Shown one piece after another: positions 43,355 through 52,951 of a stretch of 64,000 nucleotides of DNA. Each line of letters begins with the position of its first letter. Position 1 is the stretch's first letter. Both the position numbers and the translations under genes were made by a program. The stretch comes from Nitratireductor indicus C115 (GTDB lineage Bacteria > Pseudomonadota > Alphaproteobacteria > Rhizobiales > Rhizobiaceae), in contig NZ_AMSI01000003.1 in assembly GCF_000300515.1 (NCBI RefSeq), positions 248,001 to 312,000 of the forward strand. Reading direction: 5' to 3'. The notes below the pieces were generated by a model, which was given only the letters and a program-made list of their open reading frames with translations, was not told the DNA's origin and did not search any database.

Positions 43355-44451
43355 GCGGATTGAAAAAGCGCATCTGCGCTCAGATATCAGCCACCGGGCC
43401 AATCAACGTTGCCGAATACATGGCTATGTGCCTGTTCGATCCGATGGAAGGCTACTACACGACGCGCGATCCCTTCGGCGCAACCGGCGATTTCATCACT
43501 GCACCTGAAGTCAGCCAGATGTTTGGCGAGCTTTGCGCGATCTGGCTTTATACGGCATGGAAAGGGTCGGGCGCACCGGCGCAGCCGCTGATTGCCGAGA
43601 TCGGCCCCGGTCGCGGCACACTGATGAAGGACATGCTGCGCACCTTCGAACGCCTGTCCCCTTCATTGGCCACGGACGCCCGCTTTGCGATGATAGAAGT
43701 GAGCCCCCGCCTGATCGACGTGCAAAGAAAGACGCTTGCCCATAGCGTCGTCCAGCCCTTGTGGTGCGCAGAAATCGATGAATTGCCGGAGGGACCGCTT
43801 TTCATCGTCGGCAACGAGCTCTTCGACGCTATTCCCATGCGGCAATATGTGAAAAGCAATGGCCGCTGGCACGAGCGGGTGATTGGCTGCGGAAAAGATG
43901 GAGAACTCATCTTCATGGCCGGCCCCGGAACCGTCGACCAGGGGCTTCTGCCACAGGACGCCGCAACGGCCCCGGAGGGCGCCATCGTCGAACTGGCTCC
44001 CGCCCGAACCGCCTTGATGGACACGCTTTCAACCCGTATTGCGGCACAGGGCGGCGCAGGCCTGTTCATCGACTACGGCTATGAAACGCCTGCGGTGGGA
44101 GATTCGCTACAGGCCATGCGGGCGCATGCCTTCGCCGATCCTCTTGCCGACCCCGGCAAGGCAGACCTCACCTCTTATGTGGATTTCCGCGCCCTTGGCC
44201 AGACCGCACGCGCTGCGGGGCTGGATGCGCATCTGATGGAACAGGGAACCTTTCTCCTCGGCCTTGGCCTTCTGGAGCGCGCCGGACGCCTGGGCGCAAA
44301 CGCCGGAGCGGCAGAGCAGGAAGCCATTCGCGCCGCCGTCGAGCGGCTTGCCGGTCCCGAAGCCATGGGCAGGCTGTTCAAGGTTATGGCGATCGCGCGA
44401 CCGGGCCTCCTCGTGCCGCCTTTCGAACAGGCCTCTCCATTGTTTCGGTAA
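43351..44451 (+). CDS. MidA/NDUFAF7-like class I SAM methyltransferase
   Basis: 366 residues. PF02636 pattern: [57 protein letters not shown] site [15 protein letters not shown] and [14 protein letters not shown] with GLFIDYGYE. The eukaryotic homologue NDUFAF7 methylates complex I arginine; bacterial ones may do likewise or modify another protein. Cotranslated with lgt (ATGA overlap). Followed by pgeF after 93 bases. Confidence 0.92.
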   Translation: MSGLKKRICAQISATGPINVAEYMAMCLFDPMEGYYTTRDPFGATGDFITAPEVSQMFGELCAIWLYTAWKGSGAPAQPLIAEIGPGRGTLMKDMLRTFERLSPSLATDARFAMIEVSPRLIDVQRKTLAHSVVQPLWCAEIDELPEGPLFIVGNELFDAIPMRQYVKSNGRWHERVIGCGKDGELIFMAGPGTVDQGLLPQDAATAPEGAIVELAPARTALMDTLSTRIAAQGGAGLFIDYGYETPAVGDSLQAMRAHAFADPLADPGKADLTSYVDFRALGQTARAAGLDAHLMEQGTFLLGLGLLERAGRLGANAGAAEQEAIRAAVERLAGPEAMGRLFKVMAIARPGLLVPPFEQASPLFR

Positions 44452-44544
44452 ATGCTTGTTGTCCCGCTTGCGCGAGCAGATTGACTTGGCCCCGCCCCTG
44501 CCCCACCATCCGCGCCGCACGAAGAGAATTTGAGATGGCCGCGC

Positions 44545-45339
44545 ATGCTTGACAGAACGAAGCCCGACCCACTGCACTCGCCGCTGCTCGACGGCATGCG
44601 GGACAACGGCATAAGGCACGGCTTTTTCACCCGGACCGGCGGCATCTCGCAGGGTATCTATGAGGGCCTGAACGTGGGGTTCGGCTCGCGCGACAAGCCG
44701 GCAACCGTCACGGAAAACCGCAGACGCGTGGCAGATTGGCTCAACGTCGCTCCAGACAGGCTGCTGACTGTTCATCAGGTACATTCCCCGCATGCTGTTG
44801 TGGTGCATGAACCATTCAGCGGCGAGCGCCCAAAGGCTGACGCAATGGTGACCGATCGTCCCGGCATAGCATTGGGAGCTCTGGCCGCCGATTGCGGGCC
44901 GGTCCTGTTCGCAGACGGAGAGGCCCGCGTGATCGGGGCCGCCCATGCGGGCTGGAAAGGTGCCTTTTCCGGCGTTCTGGAAAACACCATCGCAGCCATG
45001 GAAGGCCTTGGCGCCGAGCGCGATCGGATCGTTGCCGTTCTGGGCCCCTCGATCAGCCAGAACAATTACGAGGTCGGGCCGGAGTTCGCCGGGCGCTTCA
45101 TCGAAGCCGATCCTGCCAATGCCCGCTGGTTCCGCCCTTCCGGCAAGGAGAATCATCATCTTTTCGACCTCAACGGCTACACGGTCGCCCGCCTCGTCGC
45201 GGCAGGCGTCTCTGCGGCACAGCTCGGCCGTTGCACCTATGCCGATGAAGATCTTTTTTATTCCTATCGCCGTGCAACTCATCGCGGCGAAGACGATTAC
45301 GGACGTCAGATTTCAGCGATTGTGTTGGAGACATTTTGA
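44545..45339 (+). CDS. pgeF: Peptidoglycan editing factor PgeF (laccase-domain protein)
   Basis: 264 residues. Metal-site His/Cys motifs VHQVHSPHAVVV, ALAADCGPVLFAD and AAHAGWKGAFSGVLENTI are complete, and the C-terminal YRRATHRGEDDYGRQISAI is typical. PgeF (YfiH) removes wrongly placed L-serine in muropeptide precursors; older databases call it polyphenol oxidase. Its stop overlaps the next gene's start by one base (TGATG). An ATG further upstream in another frame is not used. Confidence 0.95.
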   Translation: MLDRTKPDPLHSPLLDGMRDNGIRHGFFTRTGGISQGIYEGLNVGFGSRDKPATVTENRRRVADWLNVAPDRLLTVHQVHSPHAVVVHEPFSGERPKADAMVTDRPGIALGALAADCGPVLFADGEARVIGAAHAGWKGAFSGVLENTIAAMEGLGAERDRIVAVLGPSISQNNYEVGPEFAGRFIEADPANARWFRPSGKENHHLFDLNGYTVARLVAAGVSAAQLGRCTYADEDLFYSYRRATHRGEDDYGRQISAIVLETF

Positions 45340-46490
45340 TGGCGCTTCACTTTGAAAAAACGGAATTCGATGCAAGACGCGACCGGCTGGTCATCGAGAT
45401 GGCCAACCGGAAGCTGGATGCGATGCTGCTTTTCGCGCAGGAGAGCATGTACTGGCTGACGGGGTACGACACATTCGGCTTCTGCTTCTTCCAATGTCTG
45501 GTTGTGAAGGCAGACGGCTCGATGACGCTGTTGACCCGCTCTGCCGACCTGCGTCAGGCACGCCACACCTCCACCATCGAGAACATCGTCCTTTGGACGG
45601 ACCGCTTCGACGCCAATCCGACAATCGACCTTCGCAATTTACTGAACGACCTGGATCTGCTCGGGACCCGCATCGGCGTCGAATATGACACCCACGGACT
45701 TACTGGCCGCAATACGCGCCTGCTCGATGAACAATTGCAGACATTTGCGCAGATCGAGGATGCTTCCGACCTGGTCGGCCGTTTGCGCCTCTTCAAGAGC
45801 GAGGCCGAGATCGAGAAGGCCCGGCGAGCAGCCAAACTTGGCGATGCCGCCCTCGACGAAGCGCTCCCCCTGATCAAGCAGGGCGGCGACGAGGCCAGGA
45901 TACTGGCTGCCATGCAAGGCGCGGTGTTCGCGGGCGGTGGCGACTACCCCGCCAATGAATTCATTATCGGATCCGGCGAGGATGCGCTGCTGTGCCGCTA
46001 CAAGGCCGGTCGCCGCAAGCTCAACAAGAACGACCAGCTCACGCTCGAATGGGCCGGCGTCTACCACCATTACCATGCGGCGATGATGCAGACCGTGCTC
46101 ACCGGCAAGGTCTCCAAACGCCACCAGGAGCTTTTCGAAGCTGCCCGCGATGCGCTCGCGGCCGTTCAGAAGGCCATGGCGCCCGGTAACACGTTCGGCG
46201 ACGTCTTCGATGCCCATGCCCGCGTTATGGAAGCCCATGGCCTCACCAAGCACCGGCTGAATGCCTGCGGCTATTCGGTGGGCGCCCGCTTCGCACCGTC
46301 CTGGATGGAACAGCAGATGTTCTATTCCGGTAGCCCGGAGCCAATCGCGCCGAACATGACCTTGTTTGCGCATATGATCATCATGGATTCCGAATCCGGC
46401 AGCGCAATGTGTCTTGGCCGCACTTATTTGACGACGGAAGCCGAACCGGAGGCTCTGTCTCGCTATGGGCTGGACCTCATCGCACGCTGA
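45339..46490 (+). CDS. M24 (creatinase/prolidase fold) protein without metal ligands
   Basis: 383 residues: an N-terminal creatinase domain (about 10-140) and a C-terminal pita-bread domain (150-383). The five metal ligands of prolidases (D, D, H, E, E) are all changed: E237 and A247-A248 in LTLEWAGVYHHYHAAMM, Tyr312 where GHG usually sits (CGYSVGARFAP), and no Glu in the region TLFAHMIIMDSESG. This fits creatinase or ectoine hydrolase (DoeA)-type enzymes, which need no metal. Substrate unknown. Coupled to pgeF by overlap; the lipoprotein gene follows seven bases later. Confidence 0.87.
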   Translation: MALHFEKTEFDARRDRLVIEMANRKLDAMLLFAQESMYWLTGYDTFGFCFFQCLVVKADGSMTLLTRSADLRQARHTSTIENIVLWTDRFDANPTIDLRNLLNDLDLLGTRIGVEYDTHGLTGRNTRLLDEQLQTFAQIEDASDLVGRLRLFKSEAEIEKARRAAKLGDAALDEALPLIKQGGDEARILAAMQGAVFAGGGDYPANEFIIGSGEDALLCRYKAGRRKLNKNDQLTLEWAGVYHHYHAAMMQTVLTGKVSKRHQELFEAARDALAAVQKAMAPGNTFGDVFDAHARVMEAHGLTKHRLNACGYSVGARFAPSWMEQQMFYSGSPEPIAPNMTLFAHMIIMDSESGSAMCLGRTYLTTEAEPEALSRYGLDLIAR

Positions 46491-46497
46491 GGGCAAA

Positions 46498-47160
46498 ATG
46501 CCCACCGAGAACGAGAAGAGCCTGAAACGACGCCACAAGCATGAGGAGGGGGCCATTCCTGAATACAGGATCGGATTGAGCGCGGCTCTCCTGGCAGCCA
46601 TGGTCCTGGCCGGCTGCAACAGCGACAGCGTGCTCAACATGAATTCGGGCCGAACGCCCGACCAGGGGCTTGCCGCAGCACAGGCCGATCAGGCCCTGCC
46701 CGCGCCAGGCACCCAGCCCGACACCCAGCAGCCCGGCACGACTGTCGGCAGCGCACCCTCCTCGTTGGCGCAAACCCCACAGGCGACGGTTTCCACGACC
46801 GAAAGCATCCAGTTTGCCCCGGTTATCGGCGCCCCTGCAAACGTGTTGCCGGCGCTGTCCAGCCGGCTTGAGGCGCGCGCCCGGCAGGCGGGCATTCCCA
46901 TCATCAAATCTGCAAGCGGCGCTTCGATTGTAATGAAGGGCTATTTCTCCGCGATTGCAGACGATGGCAAGACGACGGTGATCTATGTCTGGGACGTGCT
47001 CGATCCCTCGGGCAACCGGCTTCATCGCATTCAAGGCCAGCAGGCAGCTCCCGGCGGCAGCGGCGACGGCTGGTCGTCGGTGACGCCGGCCACGATGGAA
47101 GCCGTGGCCGACACCACGATCAACCAGCTTGCCACCTGGCTGTCGCGCAAGAGCGGATGA
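46498..47160 (+). CDS. Rhizobial lipoprotein of unknown function
   Basis: 220 residues from MPTENEKSLKRRHKHEEG. Cytosolic positive start then GLSAALLAAMVLAGCNSDS; LAGC is a lipobox. Residues 55-100 are Pro/Ala/Thr-rich, a linker, and the C-terminal half (QFAPVIGAPANVLPALSSRLEARARQAGIPIIKSASGASIVMKGYFSAIADDGKTTVIYVWDVLDPSGNRLHRIQGQ) is a compact alpha/beta domain found in rhizobial lipoproteins near prs. Function unknown. Last gene of the lgt cluster. Confidence 0.85.
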   Translation: MPTENEKSLKRRHKHEEGAIPEYRIGLSAALLAAMVLAGCNSDSVLNMNSGRTPDQGLAAAQADQALPAPGTQPDTQQPGTTVGSAPSSLAQTPQATVSTTESIQFAPVIGAPANVLPALSSRLEARARQAGIPIIKSASGASIVMKGYFSAIADDGKTTVIYVWDVLDPSGNRLHRIQGQQAAPGGSGDGWSSVTPATMEAVADTTINQLATWLSRKSG

Positions 47161-47171
47161 GACGCCTGGGT

Positions 47172-47786
47172 CTACGACACCCAGGAGATGCAGACCGCGG
47201 AGTACCCCCGTTCCCTGAGCTGCTCCACGCAGCGTGAGAAATGCACGCCCGTGGTCGCCACATCGTCAACCAGCAGAACCAGCCCCCTGCCCGCCTCGTC
47301 ATCGCGGCAGGAAACCTGAAATCTCAGGCTCTGCATCGGATGGCTGGACGTGGAATGCTTGCCCTCGATCCGCCCCTCGAGCAAGTCACGTGAAACGGTC
47401 CCGATGCGCCGGGCAACGAACGGCGCGAGGATTGAGGCGAAATTCTTTTTCTTCCGTGAACTGCCGCCCGGCACCGGCACGACGTAACGATAAGGCTCAC
47501 CATTCGTGATCCTGCTTGCAAGATCCCCAATCTGTTCACCGATCAGGCCAAGAGACTTTTCATCGGCGGTCTGCTTAAGATTTCGAAAGCTTGAGATTTG
47601 CAGACGCTTAATTTCTAATCTCCAACTTCTACAAGAAAAGAATGAAGACCCTCTTCGCTCTTTATGAGATATTTTCCTTAGAAGTGTCTTTTCCAGAAAT
47701 AAGAAACTTGAATTGTCGGCTTTATAATTTTCAGAGCCTTCTGAAATATCCAAAATTGGAAAAGCCGCGTGATACACCCCACCCAT
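47172..47786 (-). CDS. Phosphoribosyltransferase-domain protein in an AT-rich region
   Basis: 204 residues as the longest frame. The C-terminal half has a PRPP-binding motif VLLVDDVATTGVHFSRCV (about 170-187) and a preceding VVPVPGGSSRKKKNFASILAPFVARRIG, resembling ComF-type and lone PRTases. The first 65 residues (KADNSSFLFLEKTLLRKISHKERRG) are AT-rich and show no similarity, so the real start may be downstream near LKQTADEKSLGLIGEQIGDLA. Not cotranscribed with prs, which is divergent. Codon use and GC of its 5' part differ from neighbours, a sign of transfer. Confidence 0.72.
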   Translation of the reverse strand: MGGVYHAAFPILDISEGSENYKADNSSFLFLEKTLLRKISHKERRGSSFFSCRSWRLEIKRLQISSFRNLKQTADEKSLGLIGEQIGDLASRITNGEPYRYVVPVPGGSSRKKKNFASILAPFVARRIGTVSRDLLEGRIEGKHSTSSHPMQSLRFQVSCRDDEAGRGLVLLVDDVATTGVHFSRCVEQLRERGYSAVCISWVS

Positions 47787-48047
47787 TACTCGGCTCCATT
47801 TTTTTACGATACTAATTCTGTATTAAAATAGAACAGTGTCAATCTTCCAAAGACTGTTGAAAAAACAAGTTTTGGGCCTATAATTGATAAAGAAAAATAT
47901 AGCCGACTAAAAAATTAGCCGTCTCCGGTTGAGCCGCCAATCAATCGCCATCAAGAATTCTGCACTTTTTCCACCGCAAAGCTTGCATTCGGTCCTCACG
48001 CCGTTAAAAGCGCGGTCAAGCGTCAAGGCGTTCTCCGAGGACATCCC

Positions 48048-48980
48048 ATGAAGCTCTTTGCGGGCAATTCGAACCGGGTTTTGGCGGAAGCTGTCTCCCG
48101 ATATCTCAACATCTCTTTTGGCAAAGCCACCGTACGTCGCTTCGCTGATCAGGAGATATTCGTCGAAATCCAGGAAAATGTGCGCGGCGAGGATGTTTTC
48201 GTCCTTCAGTCGACCTCATATCCGGCAAACGATCACCTGATGGAACTGCTCATCATGATCGATGCCTTCCGCCGCTCTTCGGCGCGGCGCATTACGGCGG
48301 TGCTTCCCTATTTCGGCTATGCCCGTCAGGATCGCCGCACCTCAGGCCGCACCCCGATCTCGGCAAAGCTGGTGGCGAACCTCATCACCCAGGCCGGCGC
48401 TGACCGCGTCCTCACCCTCGATCTGCACGCAGGACAGATTCAGGGCTTCTTCGACATCCCCACCGACAATCTCTTCGCCGTCCCGGTGATGGCGCGCGAT
48501 GTGAAGGCAAATTACAATCTGTCCAACGTCATGGTGGTCTCTCCTGACGTGGGCGGCGTCGTGCGCGCCCGCTCGCTTGCAAAGCGCATCGATGCGCCCT
48601 TGGCCATCGTCGACAAGCGCCGCGACCGTCCGGGCGAATCCGAGGTCATGAATGTCATCGGCGATGTGCATGGCAAGGACTGCCTGCTGATCGACGATAT
48701 CGTCGATTCCGGCGGCACGCTTTGCAACGCGGCCGATGCTCTTCTGGCGAATGGCGCAACAAGCGTCACTGCCTATATCACCCACGGCGTTCTGTCGGGG
48801 GGAGCGGCCGCCCGCATCAGTGGCTCGAAGCTCAAGGAACTGGTGATTACCGATTCCATTCAGCCCAGTTCGGCCGTGGAAGCTGCCGCCAACATCCGCA
48901 CCATAACCATCGCGGACCTTATCGGCGAGGCCATCTCACGCACCGCTTCAGAAGAATCGGTTTCAAGCCTGTTCGATTGA
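48048..48980 (+). CDS. prs: Ribose-phosphate pyrophosphokinase
   Basis: 310 residues. [55 protein letters not shown] is the Prs start, [19 protein letters not shown] the catalytic loop, [19 protein letters not shown] the flag region and [15 protein letters not shown] the PRPP signature. It makes PRPP from ribose 5-phosphate and ATP for nucleotide, histidine and tryptophan synthesis. GAGGACATCCC precedes the ATG. A strong terminator follows. Confidence 0.98.
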   Translation: MKLFAGNSNRVLAEAVSRYLNISFGKATVRRFADQEIFVEIQENVRGEDVFVLQSTSYPANDHLMELLIMIDAFRRSSARRITAVLPYFGYARQDRRTSGRTPISAKLVANLITQAGADRVLTLDLHAGQIQGFFDIPTDNLFAVPVMARDVKANYNLSNVMVVSPDVGGVVRARSLAKRIDAPLAIVDKRRDRPGESEVMNVIGDVHGKDCLLIDDIVDSGGTLCNAADALLANGATSVTAYITHGVLSGGAAARISGSKLKELVITDSIQPSSAVEAAANIRTITIADLIGEAISRTASEESVSSLFD

Positions 48981-49001
48981 AGACGCATCAGGTTCAAAGA
49001 C

Positions 49002-49034
49002 AAAAAAGCCGGCCATCAGGGCCGGCTTTTTTTT
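49002..49034. terminator. Bidirectional intrinsic terminator between prs and the FMN reductase
   Basis: AGCCGGCC (49008-49014) and GGCCGGCT around ATCAGG, with AAAAAA before and TTTTTTTT after, so it works on both strands for convergent prs and the reductase. Confidence 0.9.
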
Positions 49035-49046
49035 GGAAAAGACTAC

Positions 49047-49607
49047 TCAGGCTGCAGAGCGCCTGGCGTCGGCCTCGACCCAGGCCACGAAGCTGTCCAC
49101 GAAATCGCCGAGGAATTTCCTGGTGTCCGGGTCGGTAATATCGAAATTCTCGTCGAACAGACCGGGCTTCACCTGAAGGTAAACTTCCGGACGCCCCATC
49201 AGAACAGTTCCCAGAACGACCATGATGGATCGCAGATGCGCCTGGGCGGCCGCGGCACCGATCACGCCCGGGCTTGCGCCCACGACAGCCGCGGGTTTTC
49301 CGACCCACGAATTCTTGCCCCAGGGGCGCGATGCCCAGTCGATGGCGTTCTTGAGAAGCGGCGGAATGGAGCGATTGAATTCCGGGGTAAGGAGCAACAC
49401 ACCATCCGCCCCTTCGATCAGATCCTTGAGAGCCTGAGCCGAAGCGGGATAGTTCGGAACCTCATCGTCATTGTACATAGGGAGGGAAACGAGATCGGCA
49501 TATTCGAATTGAAGACGCTCTCCAGCAAGTTTCTCCAAAGCCTTCGCAAATTTGAGATTGATCGATTCCTTGCGATTGGAGCCGACCAGAACAGCAATTT
49601 TCTTCAT
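49047..49607 (-). CDS. NADPH-dependent FMN reductase
   Basis: 186 residues from MKKIAVLVGSNRKESINLKFAKAL, with CTGAAAATATG context; a longer upstream frame is not supported. Flavodoxin-like NAD(P)H:FMN oxidoreductase: GSNRKESINLKFAK phosphate site, ADLVSLPMYNDDE, LLLTPEFNRSIPPLLKNAIDWASR and GASPGVIGAAAAQAHLRSIM. Supplies reduced flavin or reduces azo compounds, quinones or metals. Divergent from a HxlR regulator; this pair is common and the regulator probably controls it. Confidence 0.93.
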   Translation of the reverse strand: MKKIAVLVGSNRKESINLKFAKALEKLAGERLQFEYADLVSLPMYNDDEVPNYPASAQALKDLIEGADGVLLLTPEFNRSIPPLLKNAIDWASRPWGKNSWVGKPAAVVGASPGVIGAAAAQAHLRSIMVVLGTVLMGRPEVYLQVKPGLFDENFDITDPDTRKFLGDFVDSFVAWVEADARRSAA

Positions 49608-49708
49608 ATTTTCAGTCCTCTGTCCGCCGGGCTCAAATTCCCGGTGGTATCCAATGGTAACTGGGCCTATATCTGACAATTGTGCAGCGCAAACAAGAAG
49701 GCACCTTA

Positions 49709-50131
49709 ATGAAACCACGTGGCGGGCATATCTCCGACAGCTGCCGCCCGATCAGCGAAATCCTCTCGCGGATCGGCGACAAATGGACATCCCTCATCAT
49801 CACCCGGCTGACGGAAGGACCGCTGCGCTTCAACGAATTGAAGCGTCAGGTGCATGGCATTTCGCAAAAAGTCCTGACGGCCACGCTGCGCGGCCTGGAG
49901 CGCGACGGTTTCATCGAGCGCCGGGTGGAACCGACCGTGCCACCGGCCGTGGAATACAGCCTCACCCCCTTCGGCCGTGAACTTGCCGAACCGCTGATGG
50001 CTCTCACCCGTTTCGCGCTCGTCAACAGCCAGCGCATGGAAGCTGCCAGACAAGCCTATGACGAGCGCAACGGTACGCCTTTTACCGAAGCTTCAAAGCC
50101 ACGCAGGCCCATGCGCCTCGGCATGAACTGA
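49709..50131 (+). CDS. HxlR family transcriptional regulator
   Basis: 140 residues from MKPRGGHISDSCRPISEILSRIGDKWTSLIITRLTEGPLRFNELKRQVHGISQKVLTATLRGLERDGFIERRVEPTVPPAVEYSLTPFGREL, the complete HxlR winged-helix domain with the conserved Cys (residue 12) used as a redox or electrophile sensor in relatives. A longer GTG/ATG start upstream is not needed: AAGGCACC precedes the ATG. Divergent from the FMN reductase with a 101-base spacer holding likely operators. Confidence 0.94.
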   Translation: MKPRGGHISDSCRPISEILSRIGDKWTSLIITRLTEGPLRFNELKRQVHGISQKVLTATLRGLERDGFIERRVEPTVPPAVEYSLTPFGRELAEPLMALTRFALVNSQRMEAARQAYDERNGTPFTEASKPRRPMRLGMN

Positions 50132-50324
50132 AGCGGACAGGAGGCCGCAAGCCCTTGCGCCACAAGCTCGCATGGGCTATAGACCCGCGCGTCCGCGTAG
50201 ACACCCTTGGAGGCACCGCGGACGGAAGCCAGCCTACATCCATCCTGTATCGGATCGCGAAGCGGAGGGCTTTCACGTTTCTGGAGCTTTCCGGAAGCGC
50301 TCCACAACATTGAAAGGATAGGCC

Positions 50325-50957
50325 ATGAGCCATCAGAGCTACGAGCTGAAGGCCGAGGCGCGCGAACGGGTCGGTAAGGGGTCCGCCCGTGCAATTCGCC
50401 GCAACGGAATGATTCCCGCCGTCATCTACGGCGAAAAGGAAGCCCCCGTCTCCATCACGCTTCCCCACAAGGAAGTGACCATGAAGATCTTCGGTGGCGG
50501 CTTTCTGACCACCATTGCGACGATCGACGTCGACGGCAAGAAGATTCAGGTCCTGCCGAAGGACTATCAGCTTGACCCCGTGCGCGATGTTCCGCTGCAT
50601 GTCGACTTCCTGCGCATCGGCAAGGGCACCGTGGTGACCGTGAACGTTCCCGTTCACTTCACCAATGAAGAAGCCGCACCCGGCATCAAGCGCGGCGGCG
50701 TGCTGAACATTGTTCGCCACGAGGTGGAGTTCTCCTGCCCGGCAATCGCCATCCCCGAGTTCATCGAAGTCGACCTGACCGGTTCCGACATCGGCGATTC
50801 GATCCATATCTCGGCTGTGAAGCTGCCCGAGGGCGTGGTTCCGACCATTTCCGACCGCGACTTCACCATCGCCACGATTGCAGCGCCTGCCGGCCTCAAG
50901 TCGGAAGGTGCTGAAGCGGCCGCCGAAGAGGAAGAGGAGGGCGAGGGCGAGGAGTAA
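50325..50957 (+). CDS. rplY: 50S ribosomal protein L25 / general stress protein Ctc
   Basis: 210 residues: [46 protein letters not shown] (5S rRNA-binding domain, 1-95), then the Ctc-type C-terminal domain ([43 protein letters not shown]) and an acidic tail ([10 protein letters not shown]). Alphaproteobacterial L25 has this extended form. First gene of rplY-pth-ychF, conserved across the order. AAAGGATA ribosome binding site. Confidence 0.97.
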   Translation: MSHQSYELKAEARERVGKGSARAIRRNGMIPAVIYGEKEAPVSITLPHKEVTMKIFGGGFLTTIATIDVDGKKIQVLPKDYQLDPVRDVPLHVDFLRIGKGTVVTVNVPVHFTNEEAAPGIKRGGVLNIVRHEVEFSCPAIAIPEFIEVDLTGSDIGDSIHISAVKLPEGVVPTISDRDFTIATIAAPAGLKSEGAEAAAEEEEEGEGEE

Positions 50958-50980
50958 TCCTCCCCTTCCCGCGCTAACCT

Positions 50981-51706
50981 ATGCTGCTCATTGCAGGGCT
51001 CGGCAATCCCGGCCAGCAATATGAGGGTCACCGGCACAATGTCGGGTTCATGGCGGCGGATGCCATCTTCCGCCGCCATTCCTTTGCGCCCTGGAGCAAG
51101 AAGTTCAGCGCCCTCGTCTCCGAGGGTCGCCTAGGCGGCGAAAAGGTCCTTCTCATCAAGCCGCAGACCTTCATGAATCTCTCCGGCCAAGCGGTCGGCG
51201 AGGCCATGCGTTTCTACAAATTGTCCCCCGCCGATCTCATCGTCCTTTATGACGAGCTGGACCTTGCCCCCGGCAAGCTGCGGGTGAAGACGGGCGGAGG
51301 CTCAGGCGGCCACAACGGCATCAAATCGCTGGACGCCCATTGCGGCCCGAATTACCGTCGCGTGCGCATCGGTATCGGGCATCCGGGAGACAAGGCACGC
51401 GTTCACGGCCATGTCCTGGGCGATTTCGCGAAGGCCGACCAGACCTGGCTCGACCCCATGCTTGGGGCCATTGCCGACAATATAGACATGCTTGTTTCAG
51501 GAGATGATTCCGGCTTCATGAACCGCGTGAGCCTCGCGACCAAGGCCTCGGCTCCCGAAACTCGGGCAGGCTCAGGCAAGGAAGCCCCCGCCAAGAAAAA
51601 ACAGAGCCACATCCGGCAGGCACGCTCCTCCGCTCCTGCGGCTCCCCTCCCCGAAAGCGGCCCCATGGCCGCCATGCTCAAAAAACTCTTCGGCCAGAAG
51701 GAATAG
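50981..51706 (+). CDS. pth: Peptidyl-tRNA hydrolase
   Basis: 241 residues, catalytic motifs intact: [27 protein letters not shown] (His20), [42 protein letters not shown] (Asp93-type, His) and [10 protein letters not shown]. The last 45 residues ([29 protein letters not shown]) are a rhizobial extension beyond the usual 190-195. Recycles peptidyl-tRNAs. 23 bases after rplY, 3 bases before ychF. Confidence 0.98.
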   Translation: MLLIAGLGNPGQQYEGHRHNVGFMAADAIFRRHSFAPWSKKFSALVSEGRLGGEKVLLIKPQTFMNLSGQAVGEAMRFYKLSPADLIVLYDELDLAPGKLRVKTGGGSGGHNGIKSLDAHCGPNYRRVRIGIGHPGDKARVHGHVLGDFAKADQTWLDPMLGAIADNIDMLVSGDDSGFMNRVSLATKASAPETRAGSGKEAPAKKKQSHIRQARSSAPAAPLPESGPMAAMLKKLFGQKE

Positions 51707-51709
51707 GAA

Positions 51710-52813
51710 ATGGGTTTCAAATGCGGCATCGTCGGTCTGCCCAATGTCGGCAAATCGACGCTCTTCAACGCGCTCACCAAGACGGCCGCCGCCCAGGCCG
51801 CCAACTATCCCTTCTGCACCATCGAACCGAACACCGGCGAAGTTGCGGTGCCCGATCCGCGCCTGAGGAAGATCTCCTCGGTAACCGGTTCGAAGGAAGT
51901 CATTCCCACCCGCATCTCCTTCGTCGACATCGCCGGCCTTGTGCGTGGCGCCTCGAAGGGCGAAGGCCTCGGCAACCAGTTCCTCGCCAACATCCGCGAG
52001 GTGGATGCGATCGTCCATGTGCTGCGTTGTTTCGAGGATGACGATATCACCCATGTCGAGGGCCGTATCGACCCGGTGGCCGATGCGGAGACGGTCGAGA
52101 CGGAACTGATGCTGGCGGATCTCGAAAGCCTCGAGCGCCGCACCGCACAGACACAGAAGCGCGCCACCGGCAAGGACAAGGAAGCGATGACCGTCCTGCC
52201 GATGATGGAGAAAGCGCTCGAGCTTCTGCAAAACGGCAAACCGGTACGTCTTCTGCTCGACGGCATTGCAGCAGAGGACCTGAAGATTCTGCGCGGGCTG
52301 AACCTGCTCACTTCCAAGCCCGTGCTCTATGTCTGCAACGTGGCGGAAGGAGACGCGGCCGAAGGCAACGAGCACAGCCGTGCCGTTGCAGCAATGGCTG
52401 AATCGCAAGGGGCCATGTCAGTGGTCATATCGGCGGCCATCGAAGCGGAAGTGGCCCAGTTGCCGGATGCAGAGGCTGCCGAATATCTGGAAGCCATGGG
52501 GCTGGAGGAACCCGGCCTCGACCGCCTGATCAGGGCAGGTTACGAACTGCTCGATCTCATCACCTTCTTCACGTCCGGCCCGAAGGAAACCCGTGCCTGG
52601 ACGGTCAAGAAAGGCGCCAAGGCCCCCCAGGCAGCCGGCGTTATCCACACCGACTTCGAACGCGGCTTCATTCGCGCCCAGACCATCGGCTACGACGACT
52701 TCGTGACCCTCGGCGGCGAAGTGGCGGCCCGCGAAGCCGGCAAGTCGCGCGACGAAGGCAAGGAGTATGTGGTGACCGACGGTGACGTCATGCTCTTCAA
52801 GTTCAACACCTGA
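51710..52813 (+). CDS. ychF: Redox-regulated ATPase YchF (OLA1 family)
   Basis: 367 residues: G1 GLPNVGKSTLFNAL, FVDIAGLVRGASKGEGLGNQFL, the ATP-favouring NVAE/NxxE motif region (YVCNVAE) and a C-terminal TGS domain (GPKETRAWTVKKGAKAPQAAGVIHTDFERGFIRAQTIGYDD). Binds ATP rather than GTP and associates with ribosomes and oxidative-stress proteins. Follows pth by three bases. Confidence 0.98.
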   Translation: MGFKCGIVGLPNVGKSTLFNALTKTAAAQAANYPFCTIEPNTGEVAVPDPRLRKISSVTGSKEVIPTRISFVDIAGLVRGASKGEGLGNQFLANIREVDAIVHVLRCFEDDDITHVEGRIDPVADAETVETELMLADLESLERRTAQTQKRATGKDKEAMTVLPMMEKALELLQNGKPVRLLLDGIAAEDLKILRGLNLLTSKPVLYVCNVAEGDAAEGNEHSRAVAAMAESQGAMSVVISAAIEAEVAQLPDAEAAEYLEAMGLEEPGLDRLIRAGYELLDLITFFTSGPKETRAWTVKKGAKAPQAAGVIHTDFERGFIRAQTIGYDDFVTLGGEVAAREAGKSRDEGKEYVVTDGDVMLFKFNT

Positions 52814-52846
52814 TCCCCGGTTTCGGGCCTCAGACGCCCGGCGTTA

Positions 52847-52914
52847 ATAAGACAAGAGGCAAAGATATCGGCGCGCACCATTGCGCGCGCCGATATGTAA
52901 TATGTTTGTCTTAT
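52847..52914. repeat. Perfect nested palindrome upstream of corA
   Basis: Outer arms ATAAGACAA (52847-52855) and TTGTCTTAT (52906-52914) are perfect; inner arms ATATCGGCGCGC (52865-52876) and GCGCGCCGATAT (52885-52896) are perfect around an eight-base loop. The unpaired segments on both sides are nine bases each, making the structure symmetrical. It lies between ychF and the corA-like start. Confidence 0.9.
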
Positions 52915-52951
52915 GGTGCCCGTTGTGTCCGACAGGGGAAGGAGCCGCGTC

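Noticed and set aside
50082-50807. Minus-strand frame of 241 aa over rplY
   Set aside because: Antisense of L25 with His/Ala-rich random sequence and no motif.
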